NCBI GenBank assembly: GCA_937923485.1
Contig: CALDUE010000054.1
Span: forward strand, 1 to 40,625
Reading direction: 5' to 3'
Length of the DNA: 40,625 nt
From: an uncultured Saprospiraceae bacterium
GTDB lineage: Bacteria; Bacteroidota; Bacteroidia; Chitinophagales; Saprospiraceae
The translations under genes and the position numbers were made by a program. How positions within the stretch are numbered: position 1 is the first letter of the stretch; each line of letters begins with the position of its first letter. Below the pieces are notes generated by a model. It was not told the DNA's origin, made no database searches, and saw only the letters and a program-made list of their open reading frames with translations. Below, piece by piece: positions 31,833 through 40,352 of this stretch.

Positions 31833-34577
31833 ATGGCAATCAAGCTAATAGCTCTATGCTTTCTGGTATTATGTGCTGTAATACAGCTGCATGCCCAATG
31901 TGACACCATGCCGATTCCCACGCGATGGGATTTTCCTAGGTATGATTCCTTCAATGTTCGTGACCCTGCGGGCAACTTTTATAATGAACGACTTGGCCTT
32001 GAAGGCACGCATATCGACTTTACCCAAGCTATTCAAGATGGTTCACCTGCAACCTTCGTAAAAGAAGGCATAGAAAACGCTGGAGGCAATAGAGAAAACA
32101 TCAGCATGGTGGCCTATGCCAACGGAAAACCTAAAGTATATTTTGAAGGGCTATATCTAATTGATGGACGAACGCTAGATTTTTTGGCTGATAAAACTCC
32201 CTTGATAGGAGGTTATCCTTTTCAAAGTGTTGGAATTTTAAATGGCCCTAATTATTTTCAGCATTTACTATTACCCGACCCAGTAGATACAAATATTGTA
32301 CATGTTTTTTATGGAATGGCTTTCGCTGGCAATGCTAATTGGCACATTCCTTTCCAAAAAAACATGCCCGCTTGGTATGCTCGCTATGACTTTGCTAATG
32401 ATACTATACTGGTACAAGACTCGGTACTACATGGACACGCCACCGAAGCATGGGCTGCTATGCGACACCCCGATGAGGAAAGTTGGTGGGTAGGCACCCG
32501 TGTTCATTCACCTTCCGGCATTTTAGTGTACCAACTCAGCCCAAATGGCTTGCGACCAGCTATTTTTTCTGCTGGTGGGCTTGAAAATTGGGGGTACAAA
32601 TCTTCAGACGTTGGATGTTTCGCTTTCTCACCAGATGGTTCAAAAGTCGCGTATTCTGTTATTGATTCTTCTGGGTTCCCTTCACCTAGCTATGGCGAAA
32701 TTTATTCAGCAGAGTTTGACTGTTCTACTGGTGAAGCCCGAAATTTCATCAGACTGGATAGTTTATGTGAACCAGGTGGCTTAGCCTTTTCGCCAAGCGG
32801 AAATTATCTCTACGCAAATACAGCTCACAATACAAGTGGGGTAACATCGTCTGATATAGATTCACTAGGTCGCTGGAAGACACCTCTTCAAGGAGGTAGC
32901 TGGATCAATGAAGGTTTAATTCCAGAAGGATTTGCAAGACTAGGCGTTACTAAAGGCCCTGATGCCCGCATCTATACTGGCCCGAATAACGATGCTGGTG
33001 TTCGAACAATTCAGTTAGGATACATAGATTCACCAGACCAATGGCTTGCAAAAGACCAAGGAGGAAATTTAATTAGGCCAGGCGGCGCTGAGTACAAAGG
33101 ATTATTACCAGCCGTTGCTGCTTCTCTGTCTCTCACGCTCCCTTCGATCCCTGTCTCCCTCCCAGAACTCCGTACACCCCGCCTACGCGGCGAAAACATC
33201 GTGCAATGCGGCGACACACTCAACTATCGACTGGTAGAAAATTGCTATCAGGAACTAGCACTCGTAACGGCAACGCCAGGGCCAGGAATAGAGATGACAC
33301 GTACAGGGTCAGAACTAACTCTCAGCTTTGATACCGCTACAAGCTTCCCGCAGGTCCGCTACCTCGCCATGGCAAATGACCATACGTGTCGCACCTATCG
33401 AGATACCTTTTGGATTTATGTAGAGGGCTGTGAGAATATGTGTACACCTGTCTTCTCAAATGATCAGCTTACAGCATGCGACTCGGCACTTATACACGGC
33501 CAATGGCAGTTTACATCTGATGACTATACGCAAACCTTTCAAAATTTACAAGGATGCGATTCAACTAGCAATGTACAGCTAACGCTTTCGCAATCGGTGG
33601 CAACTACTTCTGCTATTTCCGCATGCGACTCGGCATTTGTGCATGACAATTGGGTCACAACTTCAGGTGAATATCCTGCGAGTTTTACGAGTGCACAAGG
33701 TTGTGATTCGACGAGTACCATCACCGTTAACGTTAGTAGTCAACTCCTTTCGTCTGAGCAAATCAGTGCTTGTGATTCTGCTTTCGTGGCAGGGCAGTGG
33801 CAATTTTCGAGCGGTGATTTCTCCCAGACCTTTCAAAGTATTCAAGGTTGTGATTCCATTCACACCGTTCAGCTTTCGCTAAAACAATCGGTGAGCACAT
33901 CTGCAATTGTAGCTGCTTGCGACTCGGCATTTGTGCATGATGAATGGGTAGTTAGATCAGACAGTTATTCGCAGACCCTTTCGAGTGTTCAGGGTTGTGA
34001 CTCGACCAGCACTATCGATGTGGTCATTACACCAACACCACCTTCGGTCCTTTTGCCTCCCGATACCACCTTAGTTCCACAAGCTGGATTTTCGCTCAAT
34101 CTCGACAGCCTTGCCGCATTCGATTTTACTTGGCAGCCACCTAGCGCTGTGGATTGCGACAACTGTCCAACGGTGGAAATCAGCTCAGGTTTTGCCGGAA
34201 GGCTAGATGTTGAAATCGGAGAAGCTCCCTGCACTCAATCGGCCTTCCTTACCATCAATCGGGAGTTACAGGAGGCTACAACTTTTGAAACCCCAACCGC
34301 CTTCTCTCCAAACGGCGATGGTATCAATGACTTCTTTGAAATCGCCCTACCTGATGGATTTGAACTCTTGGAGTTATCTATTTTCAACCGTTGGGGTTCA
34401 CAGGTTTACAGAGGCGTTTGTCCATGTGCTCGAAACGCTAACGGGCTAATCGAAACCTGGGACGGGACATTCCAAAACGAAGCTGTCAATCCTGGCGTCT
34501 TCGCTTGGGTCGCAATAGTGCGTAATGCGCTGGGTGAAGAAAGATTGGAGAAAGGGGATGTGACGGTGGTTAAATGA
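31833..34577 (+). CDS. Secreted gliding-motility-associated surface protein (T9SS type B sorting domain)
   Basis: 914 residues from the ATG at 31833 (MAIKLIALCFLVLCAVIQLHAQ signal peptide); the TTG six codons earlier is rejected. The N-terminal half looks like a WD40/YVTN-type propeller (VGCFAFSPDGSKVAYSV, PGGLAFSPSGNYLYANT). Residues about 544-735 hold four 48-residue units of form ACDSAxVxxxWxxxSxxYxxTxxxxQGCDST; units 1 and 3 resemble each other, as do 2 and 4. The end (TAFSPNGDGINDFFEI at about 822 onward, with IFNRWGSQVYRG and WDGTFQNEAVNPGVFAW) is the gliding-associated C-terminal sorting domain. It is probably anchored or secreted by T9SS. Confidence 0.9.
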   Translation: MAIKLIALCFLVLCAVIQLHAQCDTMPIPTRWDFPRYDSFNVRDPAGNFYNERLGLEGTHIDFTQAIQDGSPATFVKEGIENAGGNRENISMVAYANGKPKVYFEGLYLIDGRTLDFLADKTPLIGGYPFQSVGILNGPNYFQHLLLPDPVDTNIVHVFYGMAFAGNANWHIPFQKNMPAWYARYDFANDTILVQDSVLHGHATEAWAAMRHPDEESWWVGTRVHSPSGILVYQLSPNGLRPAIFSAGGLENWGYKSSDVGCFAFSPDGSKVAYSVIDSSGFPSPSYGEIYSAEFDCSTGEARNFIRLDSLCEPGGLAFSPSGNYLYANTAHNTSGVTSSDIDSLGRWKTPLQGGSWINEGLIPEGFARLGVTKGPDARIYTGPNNDAGVRTIQLGYIDSPDQWLAKDQGGNLIRPGGAEYKGLLPAVAASLSLTLPSIPVSLPELRTPRLRGENIVQCGDTLNYRLVENCYQELALVTATPGPGIEMTRTGSELTLSFDTATSFPQVRYLAMANDHTCRTYRDTFWIYVEGCENMCTPVFSNDQLTACDSALIHGQWQFTSDDYTQTFQNLQGCDSTSNVQLTLSQSVATTSAISACDSAFVHDNWVTTSGEYPASFTSAQGCDSTSTITVNVSSQLLSSEQISACDSAFVAGQWQFSSGDFSQTFQSIQGCDSIHTVQLSLKQSVSTSAIVAACDSAFVHDEWVVRSDSYSQTLSSVQGCDSTSTIDVVITPTPPSVLLPPDTTLVPQAGFSLNLDSLAAFDFTWQPPSAVDCDNCPTVEISSGFAGRLDVEIGEAPCTQSAFLTINRELQEATTFETPTAFSPNGDGINDFFEIALPDGFELLELSIFNRWGSQVYRGVCPCARNANGLIETWDGTFQNEAVNPGVFAWVAIVRNALGEERLEKGDVTVVK

Positions 34578-34818
34578 TACTGAAGAAAAGTATTAAACCA
34601 AAACGTCCCCTCGAATTGTAGAACTCACAATAAGTTCCTTCGCCCTACGAAACTCTTTGTTTAAACCAGCCTTGCGACTTCAACTCACCGCCACTTGGGA
34701 TTGAGGTAAGCAGATGCGGATGCGCAGGGCTAGGGGGAGTATTAGGTAATTGATAATTGATAATTACGTGACGCTCATTAGGGACGCTCTTCAAGATGGT
34801 GCCTTGTACTATAATCCC
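34578..34818. repeat. Intergenic segment with AATTGAT heptamers and a shared 11-mer
   Basis: AATTGAT occurs twice in tandem at 34748-34761, followed by a partial third unit. CATTAGGGACG at 34776-34786 is identical to the flank of heptamer array B at 19174-19184. No gene is seen. Confidence 0.6.
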
Positions 34819-35943
34819 TCACTCCCCAGCTTCCCGCTTCGTCTTAAACGCATACAAGGCAAACGATGCTAGCCAATGCTGTCCAGCATAGTCTCCATCT
34901 GTGATTTTGGAAAGCGAATAATCTAAATGTTCGGTCGCTAAATTGTATGCAAGGGTATTGTCCTTCAAGGGGTAGAGACACCACGCTCTTGAGAAATTGA
35001 CGCCGTCTAGGTGGACAAGGTGCCCATCGGAACGGTCGCGAACTTGACCAGGGGCGAGTTGCATACTTTGATCAAACAGCGGAGGTAAAAATTCGACAGA
35101 CCACTTTTCAAACTCCTCCTTCGAAAGCACCTTGCGCATGATGTCAATTTCTTGCAGACAAGGAGAGAGAAAATCATAGCCGCTCGGCTCCCAACTGATG
35201 GGACAATCTTTATCGTTGCTGTAGAAACGAATCGCAGCTTTTTTAATAGCACTTGCTAATGCTGCGTTTTCTGTAGCCAAGGCATAGTCATACGCGAAGC
35301 TTATCCCAAAAGCAGTGTTCGAGTGCGTGCCTACTCGGATGGGATATGCTAGCTTGGGTAGGTACTCGATGTAGGCTGCTGAGATGTATTCTTCGAGCGG
35401 CTTGAGGTTGTTGTACCACTTCTTAGCCTGTGGGGTATCCCAAGTGTAAAGCTCTTCTTGAAGCTTAAGCAACCAAGCCCAGCCGTAGGTCCGTTCGAAG
35501 GATTTGCTTTCTCGGTTTAGCGAGAAATAAGCCACCTCTTTTTCAATCTTTTCAGCGGTGAGATTTTCATCTAACATTCGCATCGCTTCCTCCTTGTTGG
35601 CGAGGTCTGGGAAATTCTTTAGTAGATAGACCAATGACCAGTGTCCGTGTACAGCCGAGTGCCAATCGAAGCACCCGTAGAAGGCAGGATGGTGTTCTAT
35701 CGGCATGACCAGATCGCTTTCTTTGGCGATGACGACTCCTGACTTGTAGGGAAGCGGAGTTTGAATGCAGCCAAGTGGTAAAGCACTGAGTCGGTCGGCC
35801 TCTTGAAGGTCTAGCGCGATGCTTTTTGTGGTTTTGGCAAGAGCCGAAGAAGAAGAAGTGGTATTCGATTGGGTTTCCTCCCCGCAAGAGACCATGAGTA
35901 AGACGCTGATGCTGAGAAATAGAAAGATTGCTTTGTTCGTCAT
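34819..35943 (-). CDS. DUF2891-family lipoprotein
   Basis: 374 residues from the ATG at 35943; upstream frame residues are non-hydrophobic. Lipoprotein signal MTNKAIFLFLSISVLLMVSC with Cys20, followed by GEE, so probably outer-membrane and possibly surface-exposed. The body matches the DUF2891 pattern: HHPAFYGCFDWHSAVHGHWSLVYLL, RTYGWAWLLKLQEEL, YPIRVGTHSNTAFGISFAYDYA, CPISWEPSGYDFLSPCLQE and HLDGVNFSRAWCLY. The spacing of helices and conserved His, Trp and Glu suggests an alpha/alpha barrel, perhaps glycan-active, but no activity is established to my knowledge. Confidence 0.85.
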   Translation of the reverse strand: MTNKAIFLFLSISVLLMVSCGEETQSNTTSSSSALAKTTKSIALDLQEADRLSALPLGCIQTPLPYKSGVVIAKESDLVMPIEHHPAFYGCFDWHSAVHGHWSLVYLLKNFPDLANKEEAMRMLDENLTAEKIEKEVAYFSLNRESKSFERTYGWAWLLKLQEELYTWDTPQAKKWYNNLKPLEEYISAAYIEYLPKLAYPIRVGTHSNTAFGISFAYDYALATENAALASAIKKAAIRFYSNDKDCPISWEPSGYDFLSPCLQEIDIMRKVLSKEEFEKWSVEFLPPLFDQSMQLAPGQVRDRSDGHLVHLDGVNFSRAWCLYPLKDNTLAYNLATEHLDYSLSKITDGDYAGQHWLASFALYAFKTKREAGE

Positions 35944-36222
35944 TGTCGCAGATTTTGCTTTCGGTGTTCCCGGTAGTCTCTTGGCTGCTGCACAAGGAAA
36001 CAAACACACTTGATACAGGCGAACTAAATTGTCCTTCCCTCAAAAGCGAAGATCGCAATACAACTTGAGGAATTGATCAGCGGTAGACCCGTGGAGGATT
36101 TACTGATAGTGAATTTAGGAACAGTTCTAAAGTTATCTCATTGAAGCGCCTAGTATTTTTGACCTGACGAATACCAGATAAATCACAGCAAGCGCAAGCA
36201 GCCACGCTATGTACATTTGAGT

Positions 36223-36783
36223 ATGTCTTCGTCTTATCCCCCACCCCACTATAACGAGCCGAACCGAGAGGCTCAGCTTCAATTGATGCGTGAACAGCCT
36301 CTGGCAACTTTTATAGTGGCAGATGGAGATCAACCACTTGCCACACCCCTGCCACTGGTTTTGGCGAAAGCAGACACCCTACAACTACTCGGTCACCTAG
36401 ACGCAAACAATCCTGCTGCAGACCTGATCCAAGATGGCAGAGAGGTACTCGCAATTTTCCACGGCCCGAACGCCTACATCTCGCCGACAGACTACACGAC
36501 CAAACAGCTCCCGACCTATAATTACAAGCAGGTTTTCGTCTCAGGAACATTACGGCGCATTGTGGACCTCGCTGCAGTGCAAATGGATATTCATGAATTA
36601 GTGCGCGCAATGGAGCCAGAAGGCAATTGGGATTTGCAGGCTGACGATCCACGGATAGCGGCTTTACTCCCGCAAATAGTTGGTTTCAGAATCAATATCA
36701 ATTCAATCTCTGGCCGTTTTAAACTAAGTCAGGATAAACGTGCAGCGGATCGCACAGCTGCCGCAGACAAGTTAATGCAATAG
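36223..36783 (+). CDS. FMN-binding split-barrel protein, PaiB-like
   Basis: 186 residues from the ATG at 36223; a TTG two codons earlier is unlikely because it lies in a TACATTTG promoter-like box (36212-36219). It matches the PaiB family: YPPPHYNEPN at the start, LATFIVADGDQPLATPLPLVL, LLGHLDANNPAADLI, VLAIFHGPNAYISPTDY and LPTYNYKQVFVSGTL, then the C-terminal VGFRININSISGRFKLSQDK. Relatives bind FMN and act as negative regulators or haem-related enzymes. Codons for LVLAKA hold an exact copy of the dispersed 14-mer. It stands alone as a unit. Confidence 0.9.
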   Translation: MSSSYPPPHYNEPNREAQLQLMREQPLATFIVADGDQPLATPLPLVLAKADTLQLLGHLDANNPAADLIQDGREVLAIFHGPNAYISPTDYTTKQLPTYNYKQVFVSGTLRRIVDLAAVQMDIHELVRAMEPEGNWDLQADDPRIAALLPQIVGFRININSISGRFKLSQDKRAADRTAAADKLMQ

Positions 36784-37023
36784 CAGTCCCTATTTCTGGG
36801 TGCCAAGGCTCAACTTAGAGCTAGTCCATTAACTAGTCATTGTGTTATTCGCATCCTTGGCCTTCCGAATAGATTGAAATTAAATAAGCTCCCCAACGCG
36901 CTGTTCATTAGCACTTTAGGTGATAAATGATGTGGTTTCATAAAACTACTTTGCTTTTACGTTGAACAAGTGCTTAGCTAAGTCGTGTTATCTACGCACA
37001 CACTAAAACGTGAACCCCTTTTT

Positions 37024-37737
37024 ATGAAAAACTTAAAATTAGGCCGCATACTAGCCTTCGCCTCTGTAGGCGTGGCAGTGGCGATAGGCCTCATTGCTGC
37101 AGACCACGTTGACGCTCCGGCGGTTGCGGGCACTAGCAGTGACATCGCTGACCTTTTCGCCTTCGAAGGCGAAGACCCGGATAACACCGTTTTTGTAGTC
37201 GATCTACAAGGTCCATTTACTCCAGGATCAGCCACTACTGATGCAGCTTTTGACGAAGACGTTTTAGTGTCAATCAATATTGACAATACTGGTGACTTTG
37301 TGGAGGATCTTGTTATCCACGCAATCGCGCAGGATGGCCAGATGTACGTTACTGAACCAACAGCGGTAACAACGCCTGGTACGACAACTACAATCGCATC
37401 GAATGATGGATTCTTCGGTACGCCAATCTCATCTACAACTGAGCAGATTATTGGTACTACAGATAATGGAATTCAAGTGTTCGCTGGACCACGTCGTGAT
37501 CCTTTCTTCTTTGACCTCAACCGCTTCAACATGGTTGCGACAGGAGCAGTAGTTCCTGATGGCTTCCTTCCACCAGCTGAAGCGAGTGATTTCTTCATCA
37601 ACTTCAACACGCTATCTATCGTCGTAGAAGTACCTAACTCTCTCCTTGGAGATGCTCCAGCTCACGTTGCGGCCGCAGTAGGTATCAATGGACTACCTGA
37701 CGCATACAACGTATGGGTTACAACTAAAAGAAGATAA
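37024..37737 (+). CDS. DUF4331 protein, N-terminal half of the family
   Basis: 237 residues from the ATG at 37024 (MKNLKLGRILAFASVGVAVAIGLIAA signal). DUF4331 blocks are DHVDAPAVAGTSSDIADLFAFEGED, the form of the usual SSHxDAP..DxxDLYAF, then DEDVLVSINIDNTGDFVEDLVIHA, FAGPRRDPFFFDLNRF, and SIVVEVPNSLL with YNVWVTTKRR at the end. Normal DUF4331 proteins continue for 200 or more residues; here that part is encoded by the next gene, four bases downstream. Function unknown; exported. The pair is a two-gene operon. Confidence 0.85.
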   Translation: MKNLKLGRILAFASVGVAVAIGLIAADHVDAPAVAGTSSDIADLFAFEGEDPDNTVFVVDLQGPFTPGSATTDAAFDEDVLVSINIDNTGDFVEDLVIHAIAQDGQMYVTEPTAVTTPGTTTTIASNDGFFGTPISSTTEQIIGTTDNGIQVFAGPRRDPFFFDLNRFNMVATGAVVPDGFLPPAEASDFFINFNTLSIVVEVPNSLLGDAPAHVAAAVGINGLPDAYNVWVTTKRR

Positions 37738-37741
37738 TACC

Positions 37742-38365
37742 ATGAATACTATCACAACCTCAGCCCCAAAGGCACTGAAGACGCTATCTCTCATAGCTTT
37801 GACTTTCATAGGATCGATTGCATTCACTTCTTGTGACGAAGATGATGAAGGCATGAATCCAGTCACACCTACACTCGATCTTACTGGTACTTTCCAGCAA
37901 GAAGACGCTATGGGACGTCCTGGAATCACAACTGCACTCGGTGGATCCGACGCGGTGAAGAACAATTACAACGTAACTGCTCAGAACCCCACCGCTCGTG
38001 GTGCTTTCCAACCAGACTTCTTGAATACGCTTACAGCGTATCACAACGCATATGGTGCAACGTATCAGACGAACTTGCTTAATCTAAGCGACACAACGCT
38101 AACGACTGTACTTTCAAGTTTTGATGCGCTACAAGTTGCTCCTGAAGGAACAACTACGTACTTCGAATCACAGTCACTAGCTTTGACTGGACGCGCCCTT
38201 ACTGACGACGTCATTGACGTTTCACTCATCCTCTTTTTCGGAGGTCCGGGCGGTGCACGTTTTGACGGAAACAACGGAACTCCACAACTAGTCTCTGACG
38301 GTGTAGGAGTTGGTGATCGCCAATTCAGCTCATCATTCCCGTATATGGAGGCACCACTCAACTAA
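37742..38365 (+). CDS. Lipoprotein matching the C-terminal half of DUF4331
   Basis: 207 residues from the ATG at 37742. Lipoprotein signal ends IAFTSC at Cys31, followed directly by DEDDE, an acidic stretch like the lipoprotein export signal that sends Bacteroidetes lipoproteins to the cell surface. The body has GRPGITTAL, AFQPDFLNTLTAYHNAYG, GRALTDDVIDVSLILFFGGP, and SDGVGVGDRQFSSSFPYMEAPL. These resemble the C-terminal parts of full-length DUF4331 proteins (GRPxVN..., GRxLxDDVIDxxL, SDGVxxND...FPY). It probably works with the upstream half-protein at the outer surface. Followed by a strong terminator. Confidence 0.75.
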   Translation: MNTITTSAPKALKTLSLIALTFIGSIAFTSCDEDDEGMNPVTPTLDLTGTFQQEDAMGRPGITTALGGSDAVKNNYNVTAQNPTARGAFQPDFLNTLTAYHNAYGATYQTNLLNLSDTTLTTVLSSFDALQVAPEGTTTYFESQSLALTGRALTDDVIDVSLILFFGGPGGARFDGNNGTPQLVSDGVGVGDRQFSSSFPYMEAPLN

Positions 38366-38404
38366 TTGAGAGCCTTCCTGGAGCTTTCCTAAAGCTCTGA
38401 CATG

Positions 38405-38440
38405 AAAAGAGGACGCTTCGGCGTCCTCTTTTCTATTTTA
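38405..38440 (+). terminator. Strong intrinsic terminator after the DUF4331 pair
   Basis: Perfect 12-bp stem (AAAAGAGGACGC at 38405-38416, complement at 38421-38432) closed by a TTCG tetraloop, followed by CTATTTTA. Confidence 0.92.
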
Positions 38441-38469
38441 CCCTTCCTGTGAACTGCGAAAACTACTCT

Positions 38470-39768
38470 ATGAAACTCCCCACCCTTTTAATCTTGGCCC
38501 TTGGTATTCTTTCATCTTGCGGAGATAATCAAGCAGATGTAAGTGCTCCAGTATTGGACAAAAATCAATACGAACAGTATCTATCAAATAATGACCGCCC
38601 AGGATTGATGAAAGCAGAAGAGCAATTCGCTTTTTGGAATCCTCGCATCGCTAAAGACAGCAGCGGTGTTGGCGATTTGGGGCCTACAGCAGCAGCCTAC
38701 CAAGCTTTATTCGCACAGACTGGCGATGTGACAGATTTGGCGAAAGCTGAAAAGTTATACCTGAAAGCCTTTGATATTTCAGCACACGATAAAGATGGTT
38801 TCGCAAGAAGCCTAGCTGGACTTTATATCACGCAGCATAAATTCAAAAAAGCAGAGGCGATCATGAAACGCCTCGAAGGTCTGCCAACCAAAAAGATCGA
38901 TACAGACTATGTAATGTTCGATGTTTTAATGGAACTCGGCGAGTACGAAAAAGCTGGTGATCACCTGTTTGCTCAGATTGATAAAAATAAATTCGACTAC
39001 TTAATTCGCCGAGCAAAATGGGAAGATTATCAAGGTAATCTTGACCAAGCCATTCAACATTTAGAATGGGCTAGAGACATTGCTGAATCGTCTAATAATA
39101 AAAGTTCTAAAATTTGGACCTATACCAATATTGCAGACTTCTATGGTCACGATGGACAGATTGAAAAATCACGAGATCACTTCTTAAAAGCCTTGGCTCT
39201 TGAGCCTGACAACCACTATGCGAAGAAAGGCTTGGCTTGGATTGCTTACTCAAACGATAACAATCCAGCAGAAGCTAATCGAATTCTGGACTCCCTACTT
39301 ATCGTTCATGATATTCCAGATTACTACTTGTTAAAAGCGGAGATCGCCGAATCTGAAGGACAAACCGATAACGCAAATAAACTGTACGACCAGTTTATCG
39401 CTAAGGCGGAAAATCCGCACTATGGTGGGATGTACAATACCTACCTGATCGAAATCTATGCAGATCGAGATCCGGCAAAAGCTTTGGCTATCGCGACGCA
39501 AGAACTTGAAAATCGGGATACTCCTGAAACGCGTCAACTTTTGGCTTTGGCTCAGCTGAAAAATGGACAATTAGAAGCGGCCAAAGAGACAATCGAAACC
39601 TACGTGATCGACAAGACGCATGAGCCTACCGCGGCGCTGACCATAGGTGAAGTATATGATGCACTAGGAGAAGAGGAACTCGCTGAGACCTACTATTCTT
39701 CCATTGCTGATGCACGCTACGAACTTGGTCCTGTGACCTATGACGCGATCCCTTTTAAGAAGAGCTAG
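38470..39768 (+). CDS. Tetratricopeptide-repeat lipoprotein
   Basis: 432 residues from the ATG at 38470; the GTG at 38449 precedes the signal by seven residues. Lipobox ILSSC (Cys17), mature N-terminus GDNQADVS. At least seven TPR-like helix pairs follow, for example DLAKAEKLYLKAFDISAHD, KFKKAEAIMKRLE, NLDQAIQHLEWARDIAE, QIEKSRDHFLKALALEPDN and EEELAETYYSSIADARYE. It is a scaffold or adaptor, probably periplasmic or on the outer membrane. It lies on the same strand just after the DUF4331 pair, though a strong terminator separates them. The 3' end overlaps the convergent membrane-protein gene by 14 bases. Confidence 0.85.
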   Translation: MKLPTLLILALGILSSCGDNQADVSAPVLDKNQYEQYLSNNDRPGLMKAEEQFAFWNPRIAKDSSGVGDLGPTAAAYQALFAQTGDVTDLAKAEKLYLKAFDISAHDKDGFARSLAGLYITQHKFKKAEAIMKRLEGLPTKKIDTDYVMFDVLMELGEYEKAGDHLFAQIDKNKFDYLIRRAKWEDYQGNLDQAIQHLEWARDIAESSNNKSSKIWTYTNIADFYGHDGQIEKSRDHFLKALALEPDNHYAKKGLAWIAYSNDNNPAEANRILDSLLIVHDIPDYYLLKAEIAESEGQTDNANKLYDQFIAKAENPHYGGMYNTYLIEIYADRDPAKALAIATQELENRDTPETRQLLALAQLKNGQLEAAKETIETYVIDKTHEPTAALTIGEVYDALGEEELAETYYSSIADARYELGPVTYDAIPFKKS

Positions 39769-40123
39769 CCTCCTCGTCAACCTCTGCTAAAAAGGAAGCC
39801 AACTGCGCTTCGCGCGCCACTCTCTTTTCTCGAGCTACTGCTTCCGCTCTTTTTGCGCGGAACAGGTGGTTCTGGTAGTAGATGCCGATAAAAGCAGCAA
39901 GGACTGTTGCGGTCAGGACCATTTCAATACCACTCATTACCGAGTAGAACATCGCGATTGTAGCGGCGATGATGGCAATGATACTTTGTCTGCGCAAAGT
40001 GGTACCTGCGATAGGCTTCTTCGCCAATGGCAGCGTGATGGCCACAAACGCAAGTACTGCCAAGACGATCGCTACGATCGGCAGGTAGGTAAAAATGTAG
40101 GGTGGAATGGTGAAATCAGACAT
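39755..40123 (-). CDS. Small hypothetical inner-membrane protein
   Basis: 122 residues. Three hydrophobic segments: about 9-33 (YIFTYLPIVAIVLAVLAFVAI), 47-61 (SIIAIIAATIAMFYSV) and 65-82 (IEMVLTATVLAAFIGIYY). They are followed by a charged tail (FRAKRAEAVAREKRVAREAQLASFLAEVDEE) that likely forms a cytoplasmic helix. No family recognised. It converges with the TPR gene. Confidence 0.6.
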   Translation of the reverse strand: MSDFTIPPYIFTYLPIVAIVLAVLAFVAITLPLAKKPIAGTTLRRQSIIAIIAATIAMFYSVMSGIEMVLTATVLAAFIGIYYQNHLFRAKRAEAVAREKRVAREAQLASFLAEVDEEASSS

Positions 40124-40184
40124 GGCGTATCAGATTAACCATACGCGTCAGTGTCTATAGGGTTGCAGTACAGCACTGCTCCAG

Positions 40185-40217
40185 AAAAAAAAGGACCTCC
40201 CTTCTCAGGCAGGTCCT
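40185..40217 (-). terminator. Intrinsic terminator of the sugar-dehydrogenase gene
   Basis: On the minus strand AGGACCT (40217-40211) pairs with AGGTCCT (40198-40192) around GCCTGAGAAGGG, followed by eight T. It lies about 135 bases past the stop of the gene to its right. Confidence 0.8.
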
Positions 40218-40352
40218 CTAAATGAGACTAACTTAGGTATGAAAAGTACTTCTACTGGTCTAACCTTTCGAGAAAGGTATGAAAAGCAGCTCTACGATTC
40301 ATATAACATTGTAGGCAATCTTCGTTCCACTTTGCGAATGGAAACAATAAAC

